From assembly GCA_003254885.1 (NCBI GenBank), contig QANT01003337.1, positions 1-36,635 on the forward strand: a DNA stretch of 36,635 nt. The letters run 5' to 3'. The notes beneath the pieces were generated by a model. The model was not told where the DNA came from. It did no database searches and was given only the letters and a program-made list of their open reading frames with translations. Position numbers and translations under genes: made by a program. Shown here in pieces: positions 9,451-22,066 of the stretch (position 1 is its first letter; each line of letters starts with the position of its first letter). The DNA is from Purshia tridentata (taxonomy: Eukaryota; Streptophyta; Magnoliopsida; Rosales; Rosaceae).

Positions 9451-9744
9451 TTGATCAATTATCGGTCTTATCGGCCGTATCGACAACCGACCTACATTCG
9501 ACTCACAATGAATGGGTTGGTTGTTGGTTGTGAGATATGGTAGAGTCGGTTGGTCAAGTCGGATAGCATTATCAGCCATTATTGGCCTGACCCAACCCAT
9601 TCTCACTTCTATATATATGTGTTAATATCATGTCATAATATTATAAGATTATTAGAATAGTGCAATTCCTTTTAGGCCAGGAGTGACTAGCATGGTTGAA
9701 CTTTTCCTTTCTTCTTATTCTTTCTAGAATTCGTTGGTTTTTCG
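9451..9744. other. Insertion remnant plus MATH 3' flank
   Basis: About 9451-9605 has no counterpart downstream of the other copies and includes 'gggttggttgttggttgtga' and 'gacccaacccattctcac', reminiscent of a degraded transposon end, but no inverted repeat could be paired. From about 9611 the sequence matches the 3' flank of copy 2. No gene is seen. Confidence 0.4.
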
Positions 9745-10145
9745 TAACATTCTTAATGAGTGAAAATTTCAACAAAAGTACGTAACTCAACTATGACAGA
9801 AAGTAAGTCCAACATTATATATTAAAGATTCAAATCCATTACTAATCCCTTGTGTACTAAATTCATACTAATCAATTAAAACTATGTCATTTTTACAATA
9901 TAGGCCTACGATTGAAACCGTTCACTTTTTATATCATCTTTTAAAGATATATAATCTCTACAAAATATCAACCAAATTATAAATTATTTGGTTATGTAGC
10001 TTTATGTAAGTCAGTATTAATTTGTTCCTTTATGAAACAATGTTTTCAAAATGTTTATTCTTAATAACATTCCTAATGAGCAAACATTTCCACAAAAGTA
10101 ATTAATCCAACTATGATAGAAAGTAATGTCCAACATTATATATTA
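9745..10145. repeat. Pair of 80-bp direct repeats
   Basis: The block 9745-9824 recurs at 10065-10145 with about ten differences; shared words include 'aacattatatatta' and 'caactatga'. The second copy ends four bases before the start of the 10150-11692 element. The 240 bp between them is AT-rich and non-coding. Confidence 0.75.
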
Positions 10146-10149
10146 GTAG

Positions 10150-11692
10150 CAAGGAGTTAAATTTCGGTTCTGTGGAAATTTTCGATGGAAATTTCGGGAA
10201 ATTTTAAATTTCGACAGAAATTAAACGGAAATGACGGAAATTACTATTAAAATACGGAAATTTTGAATGATACTTTACCATATGTTTATTTAACATATTA
10301 TCTACTACTTTGATAAAAAACATTGAAGAAACCAAATTATATAATGGGTTTCATGTGATATAAGATGAATATAATGCGCTAGAGACAAATACTGTACAAA
10401 AAATGGTTCAAAAATTATATAATAGGTTTCATGTGATATAAGATGAATATAATGCGCGCTAAAGACAAATATTGTACAAAAAATGGTTCACTAATTAATA
10501 ATTACATATGTTTTATTGAATAAATACCTTAGTTTTATTTATACTATAATTTTGAATCATAAATAATCATATAATAACTTGAATTGAAATTTATTAAGAA
10601 TGTTAATTTATTGGTTATGGACTGAAAAAGCTTAAAGAAAAGTTGAGTTGTGAGACCTAAGAAAATTTTTTTAAATTGATTTGGAGACAACAACAAGTTT
10701 GAAGATTCATGGAATATCATTTGAGGTTATGATTTTTGTTATGTTCATTATTTAAGGTTTGGAGATTCTTGGAGTGGAGACAAAATAAATGTTTGGAGAT
10801 TCTTAGATATTTATTTGAGGTTATAAGGATTTTTGACGAATTAATTTAAGTAATTAAATATTTATAGAAGTTATTGAGAATTATTTAGAAATATATAAAT
10901 TAAATTGAATGAGGTATGGGTAATTAAAATTTGAAGTTAAGGTGATAAAAAATGGTACAAGATGAGAGGAACCCATTGCAATTATCGGAACATTTTTTGG
11001 ACTCTGATCTTTGATTGGTGATTTATTTAAAGATTTGGACGAGTATACCCTTAATATAAAAGTTTGGATTTAAGAGGAAATAATTAAATTGTATCTTTAT
11101 AAATTATGATTTTGGCATTGCTAGATAGAACTCGAACTCACGAGCATGTACAGGCGAAAACGGATTGCGAATTGGAGTTATGTAGCTCAAATTACAAATA
11201 TTTGAAGCATAAGGGCAAAATGGTAATTGCAGGTCAAATCAGATCTGGTCTTCTTCTCTGCACTTTCTCTCTCTCCTCTGCACTTTCTCTCTCTCCTCTT
11301 CTTTGACCAAACTTTGACTGCTTATATCTCTCTCATCTGAGCTCCGATTCCGGCGATTTTGGTGTCGTTAGAAAGCTATCGACGACGCTTTTCCACTGGT
11401 GGTTTAAGATCACTCATCCGACCATCCACGAAGACACAGCGATGGAAAACCAGTCACGACTTCTGGCCGCGATCTCCCATTTCCGGCCGCGACGAGACCC
11501 CAAACCACCCAAAATCTCTTCCTCTTGTCAAGCTAGACCTCATGGTACCCTTCCCTTGCCTCAACAACCAACCAGAAAGCCATCAATTTGGGTTTTTTAT
11601 TGAGGTGTGAGTAATGGACGAAATTTCGCCGAAAAATTAATTGGGTGGTGTTAAAATTTCCATACCCCCAAAAAACGAAATTTAACACCTTG
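10150..11692. mobile_element. Second CAAGG-type TIR element, 1543 bp
   Basis: The left end CAAGGAGTTAAATTTCG and inward-read right end CAAGGTGTTAAATTTCG match at 16 of 17. The first about 380 bp are homologous to the element at 4575-5951 ('gtttcatgtgatataa', 'gaatataatgcg'), and a 77-bp unit is tandemly duplicated here (10334-10410, 10412-10490) but single there. The right half is different: a segment ending in CT-rich DNA and 'gagctccgattccggcg' (about 11100-11560) looks like a captured fragment, possibly of an LTR retrotransposon. The flanks (attagtag, aactgaac) do not match, so no target duplication is visible. No transposase frame is seen. Confidence 0.6.
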
Positions 11693-12381
11693 AACTGAAC
11701 CCATCATAAACTGAAATTAATAATTAATTGACTTATTGTATTAAATCTAACAATTAATTAAGTAGGCAAAAAACATTTGCCACTTAACGATCCAAGAAAA
11801 CTCAGTAGAAATTTAATTTATATCAACTTGAAATGCTTTGTCGCAATTTCAAGATAACAACTTCTTTCTTGCACGAAGTCATAAACTAAGTATAAATAAC
11901 TTGGCATCGCCTTATGGAATTTTCTTCATATAGATAGTAATACCAATCATTTTCATGCATATATATATATATCACTTAAACAAACTATGTATATTACTCA
12001 TCTCTTTATATCTTCCGGTATTTATTTACTGTAAAACGAATAATGTAAATGAATGCAGAATCTCTCGCAAATATTAAGATCATATATGCGAGGCTAATAA
12101 AAGGCAATGAGAGAGAAGTAAATTTGGAAAGTTTGAAAATTTCATTAGTTGTTGGGTTATATATAGCAAATATTTCTATTGCCTTAAATAGTGTACGCAT
12201 GTACGTTTCATACAAGACCTATAAAATAGGTAGTTGAATGGTTACCACACAATGTTAACCAACTACTATTTCCTTCACCCATAAAAGACTCAAAATTCCC
12301 TCATAGAAAATCAACCAAGGGGGAATAAACATCAATAAAACAAACCAAGAAGAAGAGGAGAATAAAGAGCAGTAGGAATTA
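11693..12381. other. Intergenic and promoter region of the Ole e 1 gene
   Basis: AT-rich DNA without coding potential; the frames at 12006-12237 overlap on both strands and look like chance. A possible TATA-like 'cataaaag' lies near 12281, about 100 bp before the ATG at 12382. The leader just before the ATG is purine-rich (aagaagaagaggagaataaa). Confidence 0.4.
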
Positions 12382-12972
12382 ATGGCAAAGACTAGTTTTG
12401 GAATCACTGCCGCAGTGGCCACCGTGGTTTGCTTGTTTTCTTTGGCTCACGGCAACGACCAGTTCCTTGTCGAAGGCAATGTGTATTGCGACCCATGCCG
12501 TGTTCAGTTCCCAACTAGACTTAGTACACCCGTAGAAGGTAATTTCATACATGCGTTTTATATATTTCTATTAGATCGAGATCGATGGATGTGATATCTT
12601 TTTATATGCATATATGCAGGTGCTACAGTGGGGTTGGAGTGCAGAAGCCGTGAAAACGAGACAGTGACATTGACAGTTGAAGGCAAGACCGACAAGAGAG
12701 GAGTATACAGTCTTCCTGTAGACAAAGAACATGAGGAGGAGATTTGTGAGGTGAGAGCCCTAAGCAGCTCCAACCCTGAGTGCAGTGATCGCTTCGATGC
12801 TTTCGAAAGAGCTCGGATCCTTCTCACACACCACAATGGTGTCGCTGAAAAGGCTCGTTATGCTAACCCCCTTGGCTTCATGGCGAAGGAAGTTAATAGC
12901 GAATGCGAACAAGTCCTCAAGGAGTTGTTCCCTGAAGATGAAAAAGATGGACAAGAAGACGTCCTTAACTAA
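12382..12972 (+). CDS. Pollen Ole e 1-type secreted protein
   Basis: Exons 12382-12538 and 12620-12972 join across a short GT-AG intron (81 bp) to give 169 residues. Residues 1-24 are a signal peptide (hydrophobic VATVVCLFSLAHG, likely cut before NDQF), so the product is secreted or in the cell wall. The family hallmark EGNVYCDPCR lies at 31-40, and six mature cysteines (36, 39, 60, 95, 107, 148) fit the three-disulfide Ole e 1 fold. N65 (NET) is a possible N-glycosylation site. The C terminus is acidic (EDEKDGQED). The family includes olive pollen allergen Ole e 1 and many non-pollen extracellular proteins such as Arabidopsis SAH7; their biochemical role is not settled, and allergenicity cannot be read from sequence. 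It stands alone here, with the next gene 1.6 kb downstream on the same strand. Confidence 0.93.
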
Positions 12973-14529
12973 TTCATTTATATAATATATTTATTTATTT
13001 ATATTTATATTTATTTTATATGTTTTTTGTCATCATAAAATGTACTATTCAATAACATAATTTGTTGGAAGGAACGTACTCTTCCTCTATCTATGTAAAT
13101 ACCTCTTTAAATGCTTTTTAATTTTTTGTCTTATATATATATATCCCACTTCTGCATAAGATACAAGTAATCTCATAACCCTATAACTCTTTTTCATGGT
13201 CTTTCTTCTACTTTCCTTTCTATTTTTTAACAACATGCAATTATGAAGGAATTTTTTTAACGATTTAGATATTTTTGTATCTAACCATTTTAATTTAATA
13301 GCACAGGGAGCTCAAGATGAAATTAATTAACGTTAAACTGCTTTCGATCAACGAAATCCAATTTATTGTTTCCAATATTAAAATTTATAATCTATGAACT
13401 TTCACATATATTTTCATTTGTTGTCTGTGAATGAGCCCTTTTTTTTGGTTCTAGTTTTTGATAGAAATGATTCAAACAAAATTTCCCTAAAATTGCAACG
13501 AAACAAATAAATCATGGCTCTCTTCCATCCAAACCATAACAGGATCACAGTCTAAATCGAAACGGGCCAACTTATATATATAAATAGTTGCTTATTACAT
13601 CTTTTAAGCTAATCGATAATGAAATAAAATAATATCAAATAAAGAAGATATGTAGAGATCTCCGTGTTATATATATTTGTTTGAAAGGATTAAAAAAATG
13701 ATTTGAATTTAAGATCGACTCTATTATATTGTTTTATCTATTTGTAAATTCATGATAAATGGAAAAAATTGATGTCAATATGTTACTACTTAATATATAT
13801 ATATATATATATATGCTGATATGTTCTACATATGAGTTAATAAGAGATCTCTTATTAATATGAAAATTGCACTATAACTTATAAGATCATAAGCATAACT
13901 TTATCGGATACACCATCAAATGATGAAATAAGTATTGAAAGCTTGTTGATATAATTTGAACTTTAAACTTTTTAAATAAAATAAGAAAAAGCCAATTTGA
14001 GTGGATGATATAATATTAGGTTTTATTATATGCACTTTATTTATTTGATATTTAAGTTCAATCTCATTTCATCACCTAAAATTCAAATAAATAAAATATA
14101 AAAAAGTTTACTTTTTTATTTTTGGAGAAGTATATCAACCTTAAAATTCAGATAAATAAAATATAAAAGAGCCTTATCCTAAAAGTATAAATTTATTGTT
14201 CATCATATTATAATATGATCGATAGTTAAATTATATGATGGTATTATAATTATATACAATAAAGATTTTTATGCATGTATATATAAACTATTAAACTCAA
14301 ACACCAAAACAGAAAATAAAATGTCAAAAAAATAAAAGTAGAAGAAATAGCTGTGGGGAAAAAGAATAAAGGAATTAAAATAAAGTAAAGAAGAAATGAA
14401 AAATAATAATAAAGAAGTCAAAATAACTGCTTTTTAATTTTGGGAAATAAGAAACACCAAAAATATTCGTAAATCCAGTGCTTTATTAGCTTACTTCTTC
14501 GTCATAGTGAGAGAAAGAAAGAAACCCGA

Positions 14530-14531
<2 letters not shown>
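12973..14531. other. Intergenic, AT-rich
   Basis: 3' flank of the Ole e 1 gene, then AT-rich non-coding DNA with an (AT)n microsatellite at about 13793-13814. 'ttcagataaataaaatata' near 14148 echoes 'ttcaaataaataaaatata' near 14083, a short local duplication. The last about 100 bp before 14531 are probably the promoter of the E2 gene; no TATA box was fixed. Confidence 0.5.

Positions 14532-14568
<37 letters not shown>
14532..14568. repeat. (CT)n microsatellite in E2 leader
   Basis: An uninterrupted CT run of about 37 bases ends 41 bases upstream of the ATG at 14610. CT-rich leaders are common in plants and may act as initiator or GAGA-type elements, but its role here is unproven. Confidence 0.92.
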
Positions 14569-14573
<5 letters not shown>

Positions 14574-14609
14574 TAAACCCTCATCGCGTAGTCTGCAATC
14601 GACCTTGGA

Positions 14610-17600
14610 ATGGCCAACAGTAACCTTCCCCGAAGAATCATCAAGGTTTACCCCTCAATCTACTTCCCGATCCCTCTTTTAATTTCTCTCTGATCGCTCT
14701 GTTTGTGTCCCCAGAAAACAAAACTCAAAAATTTCAATTGTCTTTTCTAATTTGATTGTATATGGTTAAACTGGAATATTTACTTGACAATTTCGGATCC
14801 CTTTTGGTTTTTCTCTCATCCCTTTCAGCAACCAAACGCGGCTTGGTTTTGTGGTTTTGGTTATTGTTTAATTTTGTTAACAATTGTTTTTTTTGGCTTT
14901 TATCCCACAGGAAACTCAACGTCTCCTCAGTGAACCTGGTAAGTGCTTCACTCTTGCTAACTAATTATTTGGAGCTTGAAATTGAAATTGTCCTTTTAAT
15001 ATTTCTGATTTTTGTTTTAGTTTGATTTGTAAAGCTTGTGAAGCAATCAAAAACAAATGTGAGCATGATAGTTTCTTTTAGGCTTAGATGTAATATAAAT
15101 ATGCAAAATAAACATTTGGGTTTTTAGTTTTAGGAAAATTTATGGGGTTTACTTGTTATTTGATACTGTGATATGCTGTTACAGCACCGGGAATTAGTGC
15201 TTCACCATCGGAAGACAATATGCGGTATTTCAATGTGATGATCCTTGGCCCGACGCAATCTCCTTATGAAGGTATAAATTACTGGACTGCATTCATTGTG
15301 GACTGCCTATCTTTGCTTGGTTGTTATTGTTACAAATGTTATGCTTTCTATAGAAATTTTGCAGAAGGCGTCAAAAGGCATGCTTATTCTATTTTCCATT
15401 TGATAGTTTTGTAATTGAGACAAAAGGGGAATTAGATTCTATTATTCTATGCATATCAACTTGGAAGTTTGTGCTTTATTTTGGGTGTGACTCTATGAAA
15501 GCTTTGTGGGATGAATAACCCTACCTCACTTGAAGTGCATTGATCTGCATTATTGGATGGTTGCATTTTTTTTCTTCTGTGAAACTGAGCATAAATTATA
15601 ACCTTCAATGTTTGCTAAAGTTGAATTTTTTTCCCACCCTCCTCAACACTTTGGATAACCTCAGGTAAAGTTGTACTTAATGAGAATGTCTGAGTAGGTT
15701 GTCTATAGTGGCTAGCAGTCAATGAAGTTTGTCTAATTTTGAGGTTTATCCTTACTCATGTGTATGAAAGGAATATCATGTTCATATTTTCTATATTATA
15801 ATGTGACAATGGAGTGGCCTGGGATTATATTTTGTTGAGAGATCATAATCAACTCCTCTTGCATTTCCAATGGAAGTATGCATATGAAGAAAACAATCAA
15901 TTAATGCATGCTATCATGTATTTGGAGCTAGTAGCGAATTTGCATACAAAGTAGCGTTCTGGTTATTAGAAACGCCGGCTGTTGTTTTTGAAAGGTTTAG
16001 CATTTTGCATGGTGCAAGTAGCTGATTGAAGAAAACATATTATACATTAGAGATGGTAAAATTGAGTTTCCTGTTAGTGATTTTTGAAATACTCAGAAGT
16101 ACTGAGTGCAACTAATGGGCATGCTTTTGGATGTCAATCGCAATGGATGGCTAGTGAGAGATTGTGCTACTCAGAAAGGAAGGCTAACTGAAGAGAAATT
16201 GTAGCAATCATCTGTGTACTTGGGAGAGTGATATCTCACCTTGAGAAATCTGTATGTCACTCGTACTGTGAGAATACTTGGTCAGTTTTTGTACCACTTG
16301 TCTATCTATTATGAGTTGGTTTGCCTGGTAGAGGAGTATGACGTATCATGTAACTGTGTCAAAGTGTGGACAGTAAACCAGGTCCTGGATCAATGATGAT
16401 GTAGCCTTTTTTTTAAAGATACTTAGGGGGCCACTATTCAGCTGATTAATCATTAACTCAGTAACAATGTCAGTGTATACTGTCTATAGTTGAGAAAGTT
16501 GCTCTTTATATCTGCGTCAAGTGATGGTATGCTTTGTGGTTGAGATAGTGAAAAAGAAAGGTGGAATGAGGATGGTTACTGATTTCTATGTTATATTTCC
16601 TATCTCAAAAAAGAAAAAAAAAAACCCCTTGGTTATTACATTTTATGTTCTTTGTCAGAAAATGTTGTTCATAAAAAAATAGATCTGAGTTTTAGAAATA
16701 TATTATAGTTTAACCTGGTCTCCTTTTTCATGATACTCCCTTGTTTTCTTTCTCCATCACTTTAATTTGCACAAATTTTGTTTTTTGAGTATTTTGCTTG
16801 TTTGAAATATTTGTCCAGGAGGAGTTTTCAAGTTGGAACTATTTTTGCCTGAAGAATATCCAATGGCAGCTCCAAAGGTACTTTTCTTTTGGAAATATAC
16901 TGTTATTCCTTTGATTTAAAATAAATTTCAATTTCATTTTATTGACACAATCACAAGAGCTAAAAGATTCAGGGAGAGTATGAAATAAAACATTTCAATG
17001 GATAGGAACACTTTTAATTCTTGCTTCAGATTTGCAGAGTTGTACTGTTATTTGTTAAATGGGGTTTTTAATGCATGCAGGGTGTGTCATTAGGATCTTA
17101 GAAAGCAATTATAAGTCACTCAAGATAAAGAAGTGAAATAGCTTAGTCATTAGGTTGTAGCTAGAAAGGGAAGGGGTGTTTACAGTATATGACTTTAGTA
17201 AAGGGAAAGGCCATAACTAGGATGTGGTTATGGCCTTGCAGTTCTAAAGGATTCGTTCATTTTTAAGTACTTCTTTTGTTTATCAATATCATGTGAAACA
17301 AATTCAACAAAGTCCAGGTAGGACTGGGTAGCACTTGCAGACCAGGTGAATATTTGGACCCCTTGGGAGTCCTGGTCGATATTCGGCTTATTGTTCACAC
17401 TCTATTTAGAGGACTTTATTTACTATTTACTGGTCTTAAGAGTGTTTTCCAGCGTCCCAATTTTCTTTGTCGTGTGCGTATCAAGTAATTTTTTCTACCC
17501 CTTGAAACAGGTTCGATTTCTCACCAAAATTTATCATCCTAACATTGACAAGGTAGGCTGTGCATTCTGATCTTTTATTTTTGTTCTCTCTTTCAAAGGT

Positions 17601-18271
17601 TTCAGGAATGATTTCTTGCCCTTTATGAATGATTTTCTTAATACAGCTGGGAAGGATATGCCTTGATATCTTGAAAGACAAGTGGAGTCCTGCTCTCCAG
17701 ATACGAACTGTACTTTTGAGGTATCATGGTTTCATGCTCGACAGTCTTTGTATATAGTAAAATCTGTGACCTGTTCTGAGATGTAAACTGTCCATTAACA
17801 CCTGTGTGATTCATAGGCTTAAAATATCAGGACAAACTGTTAATTAATCATCAAAACCAATTTTGATATAGTTCATGCATATATAATGTGGTGTCTCATC
17901 CTGCTGCTTTATTATTTCACAAACATTGTGTATAAAATCTTTTCGAAAAAATTTTAATGTGATGCTTGGGTATTTATCTTTTTAGTAGAAAGTGAAACTG
18001 AATTATTGGCAATATGGCACTATTTTCTGCTAGTATTCAAGCACTTTTGAGTGCACCAAACCCTGATGATCCTCTCTCTGAGAACATTGCTAAGCATTGG
18101 AAATCAAATGAGGCTGAAGCTGTTGAAACGGGTATTGTTGATGTTTCTTTTTATTGGGTTTTCCCAAATTATTTATAATTGTAAGATCAATTAACAATGA
18201 TAAAGCTAATATGTCGTTCATTAATCCCTGCAGCGAAGGAGTGGACCCGTTTATATGCAAGTGGTGTGTGA
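14610..18271 (+). CDS. UBC13: Ubiquitin-conjugating enzyme E2, UBC13 type
   Basis: Eight exons (14610-14645, 14911-14938, 15185-15271, 16819-16877, 17511-17552, 17647-17720, 18034-18131, 18234-18271) join in frame to 153 residues, exactly the length of Arabidopsis UBC35/UBC36. The start is [18 protein letters not shown]. The E2 core has the HPN motif at 79-81 and catalytic Cys89 in [18 protein letters not shown] (94-102) and Met66 in the PEEYPMAAP loop are typical of the UBC13 subclass. Such E2s pair with an inactive UEV partner to build Lys63-linked ubiquitin chains used in DNA-damage tolerance, iron and auxin responses and immunity; they act in cytosol and nucleus. Intron 3 is long (about 1.5 kb) and holds no other gene. 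The sequence looks intact and conserved, unlike the MATH genes upstream. Confidence 0.96.
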
Positions 18272-20094
18272 TGATATGGTGGAAGTTTTTCCTTCAAATA
18301 ACATTAATGCAATGTATGCTATTCACTGTCATTTTTAAATGAAAATTTGGAAGAATTGATGTTGGAGATATTGAAGTTTAATATTCTCAAGCTACAATTT
18401 ATTGACTGATACTTGTTCTCATCTCATGGAAGCTTGTCTCTAAACTTGTATGATCAGATAAGATACTTATCTCCTGTCTCAAATGTGGCTGGAGATTATT
18501 ATAACCATTCAAAATATGGATTTCTGGCAACCGTGTATGTAATATTGTGAATAATTGTCGACTAATATGTGTTACTTTAATTCCTGTGCTTCCGCGATTG
18601 GAGAAGAAACATAATTTTAAGTGTAAAGGTTGCTCTCAAGAATTTTGAGCCCCGCCTGTTGCACAAGTTTTGAGTCTCGAAGCACCAATTGGGTTGCACA
18701 TGCTGTGTATAATCCCCCATTCATTATGATAAGGAAATGCTTAGTGTTCTGTTCGGACTTACCACTTGGTAGATGAGTTTTCCTACAAGTTTGGAGCAAC
18801 CATGTAATCTGCAACCTCAACAACACAATGTGATGTGCCTCTTGTACTCCTCAACAACACGTAATGTGTTCTGTTCCTTCTCTAGCTATGAATATGTTTC
18901 TCTCTCTCTCTCGAAACCCTTTTTCAAGATTTGCAATTAATTTGTTATCCTTACCTTGCTTACCGAACAGTAGAACCAAACTAAACCGGAACCGGTTAAG
19001 GTCCAGATTGGTTCAGTTCTCTTACTTGTTTCACGGTGCTTAGCATCAAATCGGACCGTACACACTCCTAGTTGGTACAATTTGTTTATCCTTTTGGTCG
19101 ATTTTTGGAGTTTTATAAAATTCAAATAAATTATCTCGATTTGTTGTGTGGGTTGGACTTAAAATCGACCCAACCTCGACCCAACCTTATAATTTCGTAC
19201 TCATCCATACTTAAAAATTTCTCTGTTTCAATTTTTTAATGAAGAGTGAAAATTTGGTGGATGTGACTAGAAGAATAGTGGGTGGCAGTAGTGATACTAA
19301 ACAAAAACAAATCAAACTAGTCACAAAGAAAACAAGAAGGTAATTAGTGATTAGAGTTGGTAAATAGTGGCATTTTTCCTGTTTGGTATAAACAAAACCG
19401 CGATATTTAAATCCGAAATAAGCAAAAGAAACGGCATTAATTAATGATGTCCATTGTCTATACTCCATAGGATTAGATAGACCCAATCTTAACTTGAAAA
19501 CACCACAAAACGACAGGGGTTTGAGATCTGGTTTAGATTAGATGACAAGAAATCTAATATACAATCCAAGACGAAGAAGAAGAATCTGAATTTGCTTTGC
19601 TTTGCTGTATGTAAGAGTTTCCACCGTTTTCCTTTTTATTTACTCAGACCGTACCCAAGGCTGTGACAGCCTTACAGGCTTACAAGTAGGGTCGGCTGAT
19701 TCTGTGCATGAACCACTACCAATACGAATCATGGTCCATCATTCATCATTTCATTTTCACTTTCTCGTCCAACGTGGCACTTGCCAATGTTAACTGTATT
19801 AATCTCAATCAGCCCCACGCGCGCGTCTCGTCGTTGTCGTCGTCGTCGTCGTCGTTGTTGTTGTGCATTAAGTTTTGTTTTGTGAGCACGTGAGCGCGTT
19901 TGACCGCTGTGACGCACCGACTCGGGCGTTTAGACCGCATATTAATAGCAATCGCTAATTCGCTACCAACCAAACTCAACCCTGCCTTCTGGTGGTCTAT
20001 TTTTTCACTTGTCTTGTCCATTAAGTTTTATACAACCATTAATAGTCACCACTCCTACTCCTATGTCCTATCTCATATATTCCCCCCAAAGGAT
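18272..20094. other. E2 3' flank and intergenic region
   Basis: The first few hundred bases are probably E2 3'UTR. Near 18960-19170 there are words such as 'aaaccggaaccggtt' and 'accgtacacactccta' that resemble degraded hAT subterminal DNA, without a matching left end. A trinucleotide (TCG/TTG)n run lies at about 19828-19863, in a short GC-richer patch. No coding potential was found; frames at 19602-20106 are low-complexity or shadows. Confidence 0.45.
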
Positions 20095-20657
20095 ATTATT
20101 GTTTAGAGAAAGTATTTAATCACGGATTCCGAGTTACATAATTAAATAATTTTTTTTTAGAAATAATCTTCATAATTAAAATTAAAATATAAACTATTTA
20201 AATCATAAAAATATATTGTAAAATGAAAAAAAAAAAATGGTGTTAAAAATAAATAACATTACTCTATTATTTATGAGTAACCTCTAAGTGAAGGTATAGA
20301 CTAGTAGTTGTTAACAATAAAAGGAGAATTGTACTTATTTGTCACGTACCCAATTAATCAAACTAATTATTGTTTAGAGAAAGTATTTAATCACGGATTC
20401 AGAGTTACATAATTAAATAATTTTTTATTTAATTAATTTTTTTTAAAGATGATCTTCATAATTAAAATTAAAATATAAACGATTTAAATCATAAAAATAT
20501 ATTGTAAAATGAGAATAATGAAAAAAAAAAGGTGTTAAAAATAAATAACATTACTCTATTATTTATGAGTAACCTCTAAGTGAAGGCATAGACTAGTAGT
20601 TGTTAACAATAAAAGGAGAAGTGTACTTATTTGTCACGTACCCAATTAATCAAACTA
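20095..20657. repeat. Tandem direct duplication, ~271-bp unit x2
   Basis: Unit 1 (20095-20365) and unit 2 (20366-20657) begin with attattgtttagagaaag and share 'taacctctaagtgaaggyat', 'agactagtagttgttaacaa' and 'ttgtcacgtacccaattaat'. They differ by a few substitutions and two small insertions in unit 2 (a T/A-rich stretch near 20420 and gagaataatg near 20512). AT-rich and non-coding. Confidence 0.93.
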
Positions 20658-21580
20658 GTTGTTGTTGTGAAATGTGAATGAATGTAGTACAATATAGACA
20701 TATAATAAAGTCCATGAACAAGTGAAGGTTCCACACATCCCACTAATCTACAGCAGAAGACGATAATGAAAGACGGCAGCCGGCAAATCACCTTAATGTT
20801 TAAAAGGGTCTACTTTTCTTTCCTTTTGGCCTAATTTCGACAAAAAATAAGGTGCATTCCAAACGATGTCGTTTTAGCCACATAATACATCATCTACTTT
20901 AAAAACGGAGTATTGAATTGATTCAACCACCCAGTCCTCCAAAGTCCAACCCCTTAATAAGAAAACCAACCTTCATTTAAGAGCACACTTTATTACTCCC
21001 ACCCCCCAATCTCAGCAAACCAAGTCAGCATTTCTGGAATTGGAAACCCCAAAAACTGATCCCACCAAATCAGTAAACACCGACCATCAAAAAGTCAATG
21101 ATTTTTGCCAATTACCATTTACCACAACAAAGGTGCTTTAATCCTTGATGTGTGTGAACAGCCAGGAATCCTGCATTACGTGGCATACAACCCACAACTC
21201 TTGACAATGCTATACGAGTGTCAACAATATTGACATCTGTTTGGTTCATGATAATATGAGGCACTTTGAAAGTTGAGAAAAGAATAACTTAAAAATTATC
21301 TCAAGGCCATGATTGGAGATGCAGATTCAAGTTGGGAAAAGAACATGATACAGATTCACAGAATGGCAACATGATGACTGCGACCAAAAAATAAAAACAG
21401 AAATTTTTATTGTTGAATAATTGGTTTGAGAAAGGAACAACAATAATAATAACATATTCATCCTTCTTTCACTAACCCAGTAAGTACCCACCAGACATCC
21501 AATCTCCCTCATGACTTCCATTGTTTTTGTATATATCATCCACATATATACATGTACAGATCCTCTTCTAAAGCCAGCCA

Positions 21581-21628
<48 letters not shown>

Positions 21629-22066
21629 ATAAGTAAAGGACCATTTTAAACAATTGTACACAGATCAATTTTTTTGGAAGTGGGGGGATACAAGAACCAG
21701 GCTGGCCTACATGAGAATGAAAATGAAAAAAGTTCAAAGAAATTATAAAAAAAAAAAAAAAGAAGGGGGAAAAAAGGACAAAAGGAGAAGGGAAGAAGAA
21801 ATTGGAACCAGAGAGCAATGAGAATGAATGAATAAATAAAAACTGAAAAAGGAACTAAACTACCTCTCTGGGATCCACTGGCATTGGCTGCTAATGAGAT
21901 TATTTGTTGATTCTGATTATGTCACAGGTATATCTGGTAATGCTTATATAGTGGGAGGCCGAATGGAAGGACTGTGGAAGAGTTCCTATCATACTGGGGG
22001 TTGGGCAGCAACAAGAAAAACGCAAAACTACGGCACAGAAGCAGAATTACAGTACAGTCCTGAGTT
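20658..22066. other. Intergenic and TTL 3' flank
   Basis: No gene is seen. A (CT)n microsatellite lies at 21585-21624. The TTL 3'UTR (minus strand) probably extends from 22066 toward about 21400, where tttttatt on the plus strand gives a possible minus-strand polyadenylation signal. The minus-strand frame at 21327-21818 is built on the CT repeat and poly-T and is not a gene. Confidence 0.45.
21585..21624. repeat. (CT)n microsatellite
   Basis: About 40 bases of uninterrupted CT/TC repeat, probably within the transcribed 3' flank of the minus-strand TTL gene, where it would read as GA. Confidence 0.92.

Noticed and set aside
10150-11692. Full LTR retrotransposon
   Set aside because: Fragments resemble LTR leader sequence, but no paired LTRs, primer-binding site or polyprotein frame is visible; the TIR interpretation fits the ends better.
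18937-19200. Possible hAT element with 'aaaccggaaccggtt' and 'gtacacactccta'
   Set aside because: Only one end-like sequence is found; no partner terminus or target duplication, so not called as an element.
21327-21818. 163-residue minus-strand open frame
   Set aside because: Built from poly-T, a CT microsatellite (Arg-Glu runs) and AT-rich DNA, with a non-ATG start; no recognisable domain.
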